DNA of 5,868 nucleotides from Methylovirgula sp. (lineage in GTDB: Bacteria; Pseudomonadota; Alphaproteobacteria; Rhizobiales; Beijerinckiaceae): positions 1 to 5,868 of the forward strand of contig JASHVQ010000037.1 in assembly GCA_030044485.1 (NCBI GenBank), read 5' to 3'. The position numbers were made by a program, and so were the translations under genes. The notes beneath the pieces were generated by a model. That model was not told the DNA's origin. It searched no databases and saw only the letters and a list, made by a program, of their open reading frames with translations. This document shows positions 1 through 5,868 of this stretch, piece after piece. Each line of letters begins with the position of its first letter. The stretch's first letter is position 1.

Positions 1-1040
1 TGGACGAGCGTCGGGCGCGGTGTGACGTAGTGCGAGTTCGCATAGACCTTGATGAATTCGAGATCCTGCGTCTTCTCGCCGGTCAGAGGATCGAATTCGC
101 CGATCGCCTCGATCTCGTCGCCAAAGAAGCGGATGCGCCAGGCGCGGTCTTCGTAATGGGCCGGGAACACGTCGATCGTGTCGCCGCGCACCCGGAAAAC
201 GCCGCGGTAGAAATCGCCGCCCGAGCGCTTGTACTGAAGCGCGACGAGGTCGGCGATGAGCTGGCGCTGGTCGATGCGCTCGCCGACCTTCAGCGTGAAA
301 GTCATTGCCGTGTAGGTCTCGACCGAGCCTATGCCGTAGATGCAGGAGACGGAGGCGACGATGATCACGTCGTCGCGCTCGAGCAGCGCGCGGGTCGCGG
401 AATGGCGCATCCGGTCGATCTGTTCGTTGATCGAGGATTCCTTCTCGATATAGGTGTCGGTGCGCGGCACATAGGCCTCGGGCTGGTAGTAATCGTAGTA
501 GGAGACGAAGTACTCGACCGCGTTCTGCGGAAAGAAGCTCTTGAACTCGCCGTAGAGCTGCGCGGCGAGCGTCTTGTTGGGCGCGAGGATCAGCGCCGGG
601 CGCTGGGTGGCGGCGATGATCTGCGCCATGGTGAAGGTCTTGCCGGAACCGGTGACCCCGAGCAGAACCTGGTCGCGCTCCAGCGCGTTGACGCCCGCGA
701 CAAGCTCGGCGACCGCCGTCGGCTGGTCGCCGCGCGGCTCGTAATCGGCGACGAGTTGAAAGGGGATCCCGCCTTCCGACTTTTCCGGGCGCGGCGGGCG
801 ATGCGGCGTCCACGGCGCCTTGCCGCGAATGTTGGGATCGCCGCGATCGAGCAGGTCCTTCAGCGAGGCGGCGGTCGCCTCGACGCCGCTCATGCCGGGC
901 GCGGCTTTGAACTGCGCCGGGGCTTCGGCCACGCCCGCGACGTTGAGCGCCGGATTGAGCAGGGCGGCGAGATGTTCGCCGAGCGGCTTCTGCTCAGGCT
1001 TGGCGGCTTTGGAGGGAGGCGCGGCGCGGCGCTTCGGCAT
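1..1040 (-). CDS. uvrB: UvrABC excinuclease subunit B (UvrB), N-terminal 346 residues, cut by window edge
   Basis: UvrB is the cytoplasmic DNA-damage-verification helicase of nucleotide excision repair; UvrA loads it and it recruits UvrC. The reading frame is open from the ATG at 1040 to the window edge, so the C-terminal helicase and UVR domains are missing here. Seen: Walker A GVTGSGKT at residues 128-135, the [13 protein letters not shown] block at about 155-167, and the damage-probing beta-hairpin region starting [20 protein letters not shown] (181-200), followed by SVSCIYGIG (about 230-238) and the [18 protein letters not shown] block of domain 2. The conserved core ([15 protein letters not shown]) begins only at residue 93, so there is an extension of about 90 residues compared with enterobacterial UvrB, as in other alphaproteobacteria. 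An in-frame stop lies shortly upstream with no other ATG or GTG between, which fixes the ATG. No strong ribosome-binding site and no GTTC-type LexA box was seen upstream. It lies 50 bp after the secreted-protein gene on the same strand. Confidence 0.97.
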   Translation of the reverse strand, partial: MPKRRAAPPSKAAKPEQKPLGEHLAALLNPALNVAGVAEAPAQFKAAPGMSGVEATAASLKDLLDRGDPNIRGKAPWTPHRPPRPEKSEGGIPFQLVADYEPRGDQPTAVAELVAGVNALERDQVLLGVTGSGKTFTMAQIIAATQRPALILAPNKTLAAQLYGEFKSFFPQNAVEYFVSYYDYYQPEAYVPRTDTYIEKESSINEQIDRMRHSATRALLERDDVIIVASVSCIYGIGSVETYTAMTFTLKVGERIDQRQLIADLVALQYKRSGGDFYRGVFRVRGDTIDVFPAHYEDRAWRIRFFGDEIEAIGEFDPLTGEKTQDLEFIKVYANSHYVTPRPTLV

Positions 1041-1090
1041 GCACCCAATATGGGCTTTCTCGGCGGCCGATCAAAGGCGGCGGCCTGGCT

Positions 1091-1570
1091 TCAATCGCAC
1101 ACGCGCACGCCAAGGCGCTGCGCGGCCTGCCAGTCCAAGGCCGTGAACCGCAGGCTGCCGAGAGCGCGATGCGCGATCACCCAGCGGCGCACGGGTTGGG
1201 GATAGAAGCCCATGGCATAGGCATTCCAGCGCGGCGAGCGCCGCCCGTCGACCGTGGCCGAGTGGAAATAGAGGTGTCCGCCGCGCTCGACGCAAGCGCC
1301 GCGGATGGCGAGCAGCAAGGTGCACGAGGAATAGCACTCGGCGGGAAGCGGAAACGAGAGGGCGTCGCGGTGCGATTTGATGAAGGCGGCGCGTTGCAGA
1401 ACGCTGCCGCCATCGTCTTCCGCGGCCGGCGCCGGCTCGAAATTGGCCATGCGATCCAAAAGTCCATTGGCGCGCGGCGCGGCCGGCGTGAGCAGGATGG
1501 GCAAAAGAATTGCGGCGCGCACCGCGCCGCGCGCCAACCGCCAGCTTCCTTTCAACCCCGCCCCAGTCAT
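1091..1570 (-). CDS. Secreted protein with conserved Cys/Ser/His pattern, possible periplasmic ClpP-like fold
   Basis: A 159-residue protein of unknown function. Residues 1-35 look like a Sec signal peptide: basic start, hydrophobic AAILLPILLTPAA, then small residues near APRANG, so the mature protein is probably periplasmic. The mature part has four cysteines (79, 83, 93, 158) in the arrangement ECYSSCTLLLA, then ACVERGGHLYFHS, then YPQPVRRWVIAH, and ends in VRVCD. From memory this C-x-S-x-C-T ... C-V ... FH ... YP-x-PVR-W ... C order recurs in alphaproteobacterial secreted proteins sometimes described as ClpP/crotonase-like (COG3904-like). In that reading Ser82 and His103 would hold catalytic positions and the cysteines would form disulfides; this is inference. 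The start is ATG at 1570, with a GGGA-type ribosome-binding site about 7 bases upstream. It lies between a membrane-protein gene (98 bp upstream) and uvrB (50 bp downstream), all on the minus strand, so co-transcription is plausible. Confidence 0.8.
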   Translation of the reverse strand: MTGAGLKGSWRLARGAVRAAILLPILLTPAAPRANGLLDRMANFEPAPAAEDDGGSVLQRAAFIKSHRDALSFPLPAECYSSCTLLLAIRGACVERGGHLYFHSATVDGRRSPRWNAYAMGFYPQPVRRWVIAHRALGSLRFTALDWQAAQRLGVRVCD

Positions 1571-1668
1571 CTTCCCGTCCCGTGCCCTCGCGCAAAAAGG
1601 CAGATCCGGCGATGCCGATCAATGCGCCAAATCCTAATCTTGCGGGCTGTTGTTTGGCGGGCACAGGA

Positions 1669-2235
1669 TCATTGGCGCGCGGCGAAGAGCCGATAGAAGA
1701 AGCCGGCGGCGAGACCCGACAGCCCGTCGACGATCAGCGAATGATCGGGCCCGAAGCCGAGCGCCGTGGCGAGCAGCGCATAGGCGAGCGAGGCTGCCGC
1801 GCCGCAGAGCGCATAGGCGAGATAGCCGGTGCGCCCGAGGCGGCCCAAAAGGCTGTGGGCGCAAAGCAGCGCCAGCGCGCTCGCCCGCGCCCCGCCCCAA
1901 AGCCCGGCGGCGACCAGCATCACCGCGACCGGCATCTTCGCTTCGCCCAATGGCACTTGGTCGAAAAGGCCGCCGAGATCGAGGATCGACGTCGCCCGGA
2001 CGGCGGCGTTGAGAAGGCCAGCCACCAATCCCGCGAGAACTGCGGCGCGCAGCGACCAGGCTATCTTGCCGGCCTTGGCGGGTTCGGCGGCATTTTCGGG
2101 CTGCTGCGGGCGTAAGAGGGCGGCGATGAGCTGCGGGGGAAGATCGGGCGCGCTCGGGCCGGCGGAGACGCCACGCGGCGCGCCCGGCGGGGGCGCCGGC
2201 CGTCCGCGCCGGCCGAAAGTCTGCTGCTGGACCAT
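1669..2235 (-). CDS. Hypothetical polytopic membrane protein, about four membrane segments
   Basis: A 188-residue protein of a family I do not recognise. Residues 1 to about 55 are hydrophilic, Pro/Arg/Gly-rich (RRGRPAPPPGAPRG) and probably cytoplasmic. Then come hydrophobic stretches at about 58-81 (IAWSLRAAVLAGLVAGLLNA), 101-130 (MPVAVMLVAAGLWGGARASA and onward), 138-161 (YLAYALCGAAASLAYALLAT) and 166-185 (SLIVDGLSGLAAGFFYRLFA), which suggests an inner-membrane protein with four or five spans. An acidic turn with GPDHSLIVDG sits before the last span. The ATG at 2235 was chosen; an in-frame TTG at 2244 would add three residues, and neither has a strong ribosome-binding site. The gene begins about 70 bp after the terminator of the small membrane-protein gene, so it should have its own promoter. 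It may head a minus-strand transcript leading into the secreted-protein gene and uvrB. No catalytic motif is visible. Confidence 0.75.
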   Translation of the reverse strand: MVQQQTFGRRGRPAPPPGAPRGVSAGPSAPDLPPQLIAALLRPQQPENAAEPAKAGKIAWSLRAAVLAGLVAGLLNAAVRATSILDLGGLFDQVPLGEAKMPVAVMLVAAGLWGGARASALALLCAHSLLGRLGRTGYLAYALCGAAASLAYALLATALGFGPDHSLIVDGLSGLAAGFFYRLFAARQ

Positions 2236-2303
2236 GCGGCCCAAGTTACGGGCCGAGCCCTACCGAAGGATTGAGGCGTTGCGAGAAACTTGGGCAAAGA
2301 AAA

Positions 2304-2331
2304 GGGCCGCGTCCTTCAAGGAACGCGGCCC
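2304..2331 (-). terminator. Rho-independent terminator of the small membrane-protein gene
   Basis: A nine-base stem (2304-2312 paired with 2323-2331, GGGCCGCGT/ACGCGGCCC) is extended by CCTT/AAGG around a single-base loop, with one bulged base. Read on the minus strand it is followed directly by TTTTCTTT (2303-2296). It lies about 60 bases after the stop codon at 2390. On the plus strand there is no T-tract, so it is directional. It separates the small gene from the downstream membrane-protein gene. Confidence 0.9.
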
Positions 2332-2334
2332 AGG

Positions 2335-2366
2335 CAAGACCCCCTACGGGGGCATTGGGGGTCTTG
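2335..2366 (-). repeat. Perfect 10-bp inverted repeat next to the terminator
   Basis: CAAGACCCCC (2335-2344) and GGGGGTCTTG (2357-2366) form a perfect ten-base stem with a 12-base loop. The sequence between them contains a second G5/C5 run, so a smaller hairpin (2340-2344 with 2348-2352, three-base loop) competes for the same strand. On the minus strand this hairpin is only 3 bases upstream of the terminator hairpin and lies in the 3' untranslated part of the small gene. It may protect the 3' end, or it may be part of a 3'-derived small RNA. Confidence 0.75.
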
Positions 2367-2389
2367 ATAGCTTTCGGCGCTGCTCGCGC

Positions 2390-2626
2390 TTAACTGTGCA
2401 GGTCCGCTAGGTTGCCGGCAAAGTGCACTTCGTGCGTCTGCACCGGCGAGCCCGCATTCGCAGCCGGCTCGTCGAAACGAACCAAGAGCCCAAGCGCGAA
2501 GGCCGCCGCAGCCAAAATCACAATAAGGACCAGTGAGATTTGAAACTGGCGGCGTGCCGCCTCTGAATCATAGGACCGGACGAACCCGGCGTCCGGCGCA
2601 TGATCGAAATGATCGGCGATCGACAT
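2390..2626 (-). CDS. Small single-span membrane protein, hypothetical
   Basis: A 78-residue protein that I cannot assign to a family. A charged N-terminal part (MSIADHFDHAPDAGFVRSYD, residues 1-20) leads through EAARRQFQ to one membrane segment at about 29-48 (ISLVLIVILAAAAFALGLLV). A short polar tail of about 30 residues follows, containing PVQTHEVHF. The positive charges before the span suggest the N-terminus is inside and the tail is periplasmic. The gene is credible despite its size: the ATG has a good ribosome-binding site (GAGGGAG, 2634-2640) 7 bases upstream, composition changes at its borders, and a strong intrinsic terminator follows the TAA stop. It appears to be a single-gene transcript with a long upstream non-coding region. 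Its function is unknown; a role as an accessory subunit or membrane-stress peptide would be guesswork. Confidence 0.8.
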   Translation of the reverse strand: MSIADHFDHAPDAGFVRSYDSEAARRQFQISLVLIVILAAAAFALGLLVRFDEPAANAGSPVQTHEVHFAGNLADLHS

Positions 2627-2633
2627 GACGAAA

Positions 2634-2640
2634 CTCCCTC
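2634..2640 (-). promoter_or_regulatory. Ribosome-binding site of the small membrane-protein gene
   Basis: GAGGGAG on the minus strand lies 7 bases before the ATG at 2626. It is the best Shine-Dalgarno match among the minus-strand genes here and decides the start of this short gene. Confidence 0.75.
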
Positions 2641-2714
2641 AGCCCCAACACCCGCCCTTGAGACGATCTTCACCGGTTTCCGGACCGCCCTTGCCTTGGA
2701 CCACTTCCAACGCA

Positions 2715-2733
2715 ACGCAGCTTTGACGCAGCT
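2715..2733. repeat. Tandem direct repeat ACGCAGCT with 11-bp period
   Basis: ACGCAGCT occurs at 2715-2722 and again at 2726-2733, eleven bases apart, about one helical turn. It lies about 90-110 bp upstream of the small membrane-protein start. Direct repeats at 11-bp spacing are typical operators of OmpR/PhoB-family response regulators, but no regulator can be named from the sequence. Confidence 0.4.
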
Positions 2734-2846
2734 CAATCACTCGCCGACAGGGAGTAAAAACGCCTTCGTTACTACAACGCAACACTCACACGAAAAGTTT
2801 CACCGATACAGAAGATTCTATTGACCGTTGCGAAATAGTCGCGCGC

Positions 2847-2876
2847 GCTATCGCACGCCAGATCCGTCATTGTCAA
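2847..2876 (-). promoter_or_regulatory. Candidate sigma-70-type promoter
   Basis: On the minus strand a perfect TTGACA (2876-2871) is followed after 18 bases by GATAGC (2852-2847), which matches the -10 consensus at only three positions. It points to the small membrane-protein gene and would give a leader of roughly 210 bases. The -35 is good and the -10 weak, so the call is tentative. Confidence 0.3.
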
Positions 2877-3086
2877 TTTTCGGTGAATGAGAAAAATCCG
2901 TCCGTGGCCAAGAACGCCGCCCGCCCGGCAGAGTTCCAGCGCTTACATCTTCCAGCAAGAACAGAGACTTAAATTTTCTGGGCCGGAGGAGCGTCGGTCT
3001 GACGCGCTGCGGTCGTATCTGCTGCAAAGCGAAATGTGCCGAAATTTTCGCCACGCCGTTAACGCGTTCCGCACTGCGGCGTCAAC

Positions 3087-3113
3087 AAAAAATTTCCGCC
3101 ACCTGCGGTGAAA
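3087..3113 (-). terminator. Probable rho-independent terminator of the glycosyltransferase gene
   Basis: On the minus strand, starting 7 bases after the TGA stop at 3120, a short GC stem (3096-3099 with 3105-3108, CCGC/GCGG, five-base loop) with flanking AAA/TTT pairing is followed by six T (3092-3087). The stem is short and interrupted, but the position right after the stop and the T-run make termination likely. Confidence 0.6.
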
Positions 3114-3119
3114 GCACCT

Positions 3120-4406
3120 TCACGGAATTCGCGAAAGCCGTGCAATCCCGGTGCGGACTTCGCGCCGCGCGCCCCGGGGCGCTTGCGCGGCTGCGGGTGG
3201 GGCCGCCTCGGCGTGCCGCGAGGCCTGCCACGCTCGCCGGACAATTCCCATCAAAAACAAAAGATTCGCGAGCAAGCCGACAGGGAGACAGGCGGCGCTA
3301 GCGAGCGGGCGAGCCAGAAGAGGCGCCGCCCAAACCAGGGCGAGCCCGGTTTTCTCGAAAGAGCCGAAGCCTTCCTCGAGCCCATAAGAGAGGGCGAAGG
3401 CGAGCGCCGGACCGAGAACCACGCAATCGTAGTCGAAGACCTGGGGCGTAGCGACGAGGCTTGCGGCAAGCAGCGCCGCCGCCTTGAGCCGGGCGTCGGC
3501 GCGCGAGCGCCAGACGATCAATATTGCGAGGAGCAAGGCGGCGCAAACGACGCCTTGCACCGCATAGGCCAAATCCGCGCCGCCGCCCAAAAGGCGGACC
3601 GCGGCGAATGGGCTCAGATTCTTGGCAAAGCCCGCCGCTCCTTCGGCAACGAGCGCGCGCGTCGAATTAAGATGCGCGAAAAATTCGGCCCAAGGCGCCA
3701 GTCCCAGGGCCGCCAGGCTGCCGAATGTCATGAGAGCGAACGCCATCCCCGCCGCGGCGATCGCCCGCCAATGGCCGCCGGCAAGCAGCGCGGGCAGGAG
3801 AAGCAAGCCGAACTGCGGCTTATAGGCGAGGAGGCCGAAGCAAATCCCGGCGAGCGCGGGGCGCTCCTTCAGCAGGATAAGCCCGCCGCCCAAGAGCGCG
3901 GCGGTGAGAAAGCCGTTCTGCCCATGCGCCAGATTGATCGACACCGCCGGGAAGGCGAGCGCCGCCAAGATCGCTGGCGTCAGCGCCAACTTGGCGGGCC
4001 GCAAGGCCGCGAACACGACGACGAGATAGGCAGCAAGCGTCGTGGCCTGCCACAGCGCCAAGGCCGCGCAATAGGGAAGCCGGGCGAGAAGGCCCGCCAG
4101 CAGAAGAAAATAAGGCGGGTAGAGCCAGACATAGAAATCCTTGGACGGACCGAAGAGCCGCGCCTGATCGGCGCGGAAGGCGGCAATGTCGTAGGCGCGC
4201 GCCGGCAGACCCCGGGCGGTTTCCCAACCCGCCGTGAAGATGCCGCTGAAGTCGGTTCCAAGCGGCCGACCGAACGCGTCCATGCCGGCCCGCGAGGTCA
4301 GCGCGAGCCCCAGGGCCGCGGCGGCGAAGAGCAGCAAAAGGATGATCGGATAGGCGCTGAGGCGCTCGCGCGTCAGCCAGCCGCCGGTGCGTATTTGGTC
4401 GAACAT
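3120..4406 (-). CDS. GT87-family (DUF2029) polytopic membrane glycosyltransferase
   Basis: A 428-residue integral membrane protein resembling the GT-C fold family GT87. Members use a polyprenyl-phosphate sugar, often mannose, as donor and transfer the sugar to a glycan or lipid on the outer face of the inner membrane. Seen: a first span at about 19-37, then a periplasmic loop with the Asp of GTDFSGIFTAG (Asp52), the usual catalytic candidate in GT-C enzymes. Further motifs are YPPYFLLL (96-103), NLAHGQNGFLTAALLGGGLI (158-177), the KPQFGLLLLPALLAG block (196-210) and TPQVFDYDCVVLGPALA (320-336). About nine to eleven hydrophobic segments are present. The tail from about 395 is Ala/Pro/Arg-rich and cytoplasmic. 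Length is normal for the family. The start is ATG at 4406, with only a weak ribosome-binding site (GTGG). It is transcribed alone, divergently from aatA. Donor and acceptor cannot be read from the sequence. Confidence 0.88.
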   Translation of the reverse strand: MFDQIRTGGWLTRERLSAYPIILLLLFAAAALGLALTSRAGMDAFGRPLGTDFSGIFTAGWETARGLPARAYDIAAFRADQARLFGPSKDFYVWLYPPYFLLLAGLLARLPYCAALALWQATTLAAYLVVVFAALRPAKLALTPAILAALAFPAVSINLAHGQNGFLTAALLGGGLILLKERPALAGICFGLLAYKPQFGLLLLPALLAGGHWRAIAAAGMAFALMTFGSLAALGLAPWAEFFAHLNSTRALVAEGAAGFAKNLSPFAAVRLLGGGADLAYAVQGVVCAALLLAILIVWRSRADARLKAAALLAASLVATPQVFDYDCVVLGPALAFALSYGLEEGFGSFEKTGLALVWAAPLLARPLASAACLPVGLLANLLFLMGIVRRAWQASRHAEAAPPAAAQAPRGARREVRTGIARLSRIP

Positions 4407-4435
4407 TGTGTTCCACTCGCTGGACCCGCATCATC

Positions 4436-4470
4436 GCCGCCGCCGATTAAAGATCGCTTAGGGCGGCGGC
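4436..4470. repeat. Nine-base inverted repeat in the divergent promoter region
   Basis: GCCGCCGCC (4436-4444) and GGCGGCGGC (4462-4470) are perfect inverted copies separated by a 17-base AT-richer centre that includes GATTAAAGATC. It starts 30 bp upstream of the glycosyltransferase ATG. If transcription starts beyond it, the leader RNA would fold into a stable hairpin just before the coding region; otherwise it may be an operator or a chance GC-rich repeat. Confidence 0.45.
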
Positions 4471-4489
4471 CCGCATTGAAGCCGATTTC

Positions 4490-4510
4490 GCGGCACGTCG
4501 AACGTGCGGC
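4490..4510. promoter_or_regulatory. Candidate operator dyad between the divergent genes
   Basis: GCGGCACGT (4490-4498) and ACGTGCGGC (4502-4510) form an inverted repeat of nine-base arms with one mismatch and a three-base centre. It lies about 78 bp upstream of aatA and 84 bp upstream of the glycosyltransferase start. The size and symmetry suit a dimeric regulator; the regulator is not known. Confidence 0.45.
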
Positions 4511-4520
4511 AAAACAGTGC

Positions 4521-5790
<1,270 letters not shown>

Positions 5791-5805
5791 GGAGTGACGC
5801 GCATC

Positions 5806-5844
5806 AAAAAAGCCCGGTCCATCTCTGGATGGAACCGGGCTTTT
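5806..5844 (+). terminator. Rho-independent terminator of aatA, probably bidirectional
   Basis: The stem AAAAGCCCGGT (5808-5818) with ACCGGGCTTTT (5834-5844) is extended by CCAT/ATGG around a six-base loop with one bulged A. It ends in TTTT on the plus strand and has a run of six A upstream (5806-5811), which reads as a T-run on the minus strand. It starts 16 bases after the aatA stop codon. The A-run means it could also stop transcripts coming from the right on the minus strand. Confidence 0.93.
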
Positions 5845-5868
5845 GCCTTCCCCTCGGCCTGTTCGGTT

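Larger units (their letters stand above)
2627..3086. other. Long AT-richer intergenic region without a convincing gene
   Basis: This stretch between the glycosyltransferase terminator and the small membrane-protein gene is visibly less GC-rich than its surroundings, especially about 2750-3060. Short open frames exist on both strands, but none has a ribosome-binding site or protein-like composition. It contains a candidate minus-strand promoter (2847-2876), an 11-bp-spaced direct repeat (2715-2733), an alternating CG run (2840-2848) inside an imperfect GCGA..TAG/CTA..CGC dyad, and a large dyad at 3058-3086. It most likely holds the promoter and a long leader for the small gene, and could encode a small RNA. 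Confidence 0.6.

Noticed and set aside
1041..1090. Possible LexA (SOS) box or separate promoter directly before uvrB.
   Set aside because: No GTTC-N7-GTTC or GAAC-type half-sites and no clear -35/-10 pair. Only a short CCCA-ATA-TGGG dyad is present, too weak to call.
30..1205. A 391-codon plus-strand open frame opposite uvrB.
   Set aside because: The minus strand encodes unmistakable UvrB throughout. The plus-strand product is an Arg/Asp/Val/Leu-rich shadow without a ribosome-binding site.
1071..1664. A longer alternative minus-strand frame (197 codons) overlapping the secreted-protein gene.
   Set aside because: It is Arg/Ala-rich without a signal peptide or conserved pattern, whereas the 159-residue frame has a signal peptide and ordered Cys/His motifs.
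1571..1668. A gap between the membrane-protein and secreted-protein genes that might hold a promoter or terminator.
   Set aside because: No hairpin with T-run and no convincing promoter hexamers were found, so it is left as plain spacer.
2848..3054. A 68-codon minus-strand frame starting with GTG in the long intergenic region.
   Set aside because: No ribosome-binding site, no recognisable composition or motif, and it would overlap the candidate promoter region.
2887..3111. A 74-codon plus-strand frame in the same intergenic region.
   Set aside because: No ribosome-binding site, a basic and irregular composition, and it runs through the dyad and terminator sequences at its end.

Overview
The window is GC-rich and reads as ordinary chromosomal DNA from an alphaproteobacterium. 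It is probably from the Hyphomicrobiales (Rhizobiales), and a Beijerinckiaceae/Methylocystaceae-type genome is a guess. The support is an UvrB with the long N-terminal extension and the 'SVSCIYG' wording of this class, a class I-beta aspartate aminotransferase of the rhizobial type, and a secreted Cys-containing protein of a pattern recalled from rhizobial genomes. There are no rRNA or tRNA genes, IS elements, CRISPR arrays or phage genes.

Layout. From the right edge leftward, almost everything is on the minus strand. A GT87-type polytopic glycosyltransferase (4406 to 3120) ends in a probable intrinsic terminator. An AT-richer gap of about 490 bp follows (2627-3119). Next comes a 78-residue single-span membrane protein (2626 to 2390), closed by a tandem pair of hairpins of which the second is a textbook terminator (2304-2331). 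After that terminator three minus-strand genes run in one direction with short gaps: a four-span membrane protein (2235 to 1669), a secreted protein with conserved cysteines (1570 to 1091), and uvrB (from 1040, cut by the left edge). They could be one transcript. The only plus-strand gene is the aminotransferase aatA (4588-5790), divergent from the glycosyltransferase and closed by a strong bidirectional-looking terminator (5806-5844).

How the genes relate. UvrB is the DNA-damage-recognition helicase of nucleotide excision repair. AatA makes or uses aspartate/glutamate and possibly arogenate. The glycosyltransferase probably adds a sugar from a polyprenyl-phosphate donor on the periplasmic side. 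I see no shared pathway. The two hypothetical genes upstream of uvrB may only be co-transcribed with it.

The most interesting material is non-coding: the double hairpin after the small membrane protein gene, where two C5 runs compete for one G5 run; the dyads between the divergent glycosyltransferase and aatA genes; and an 11-bp-spaced direct repeat upstream of the small membrane protein gene. I found no convincing new biological system.
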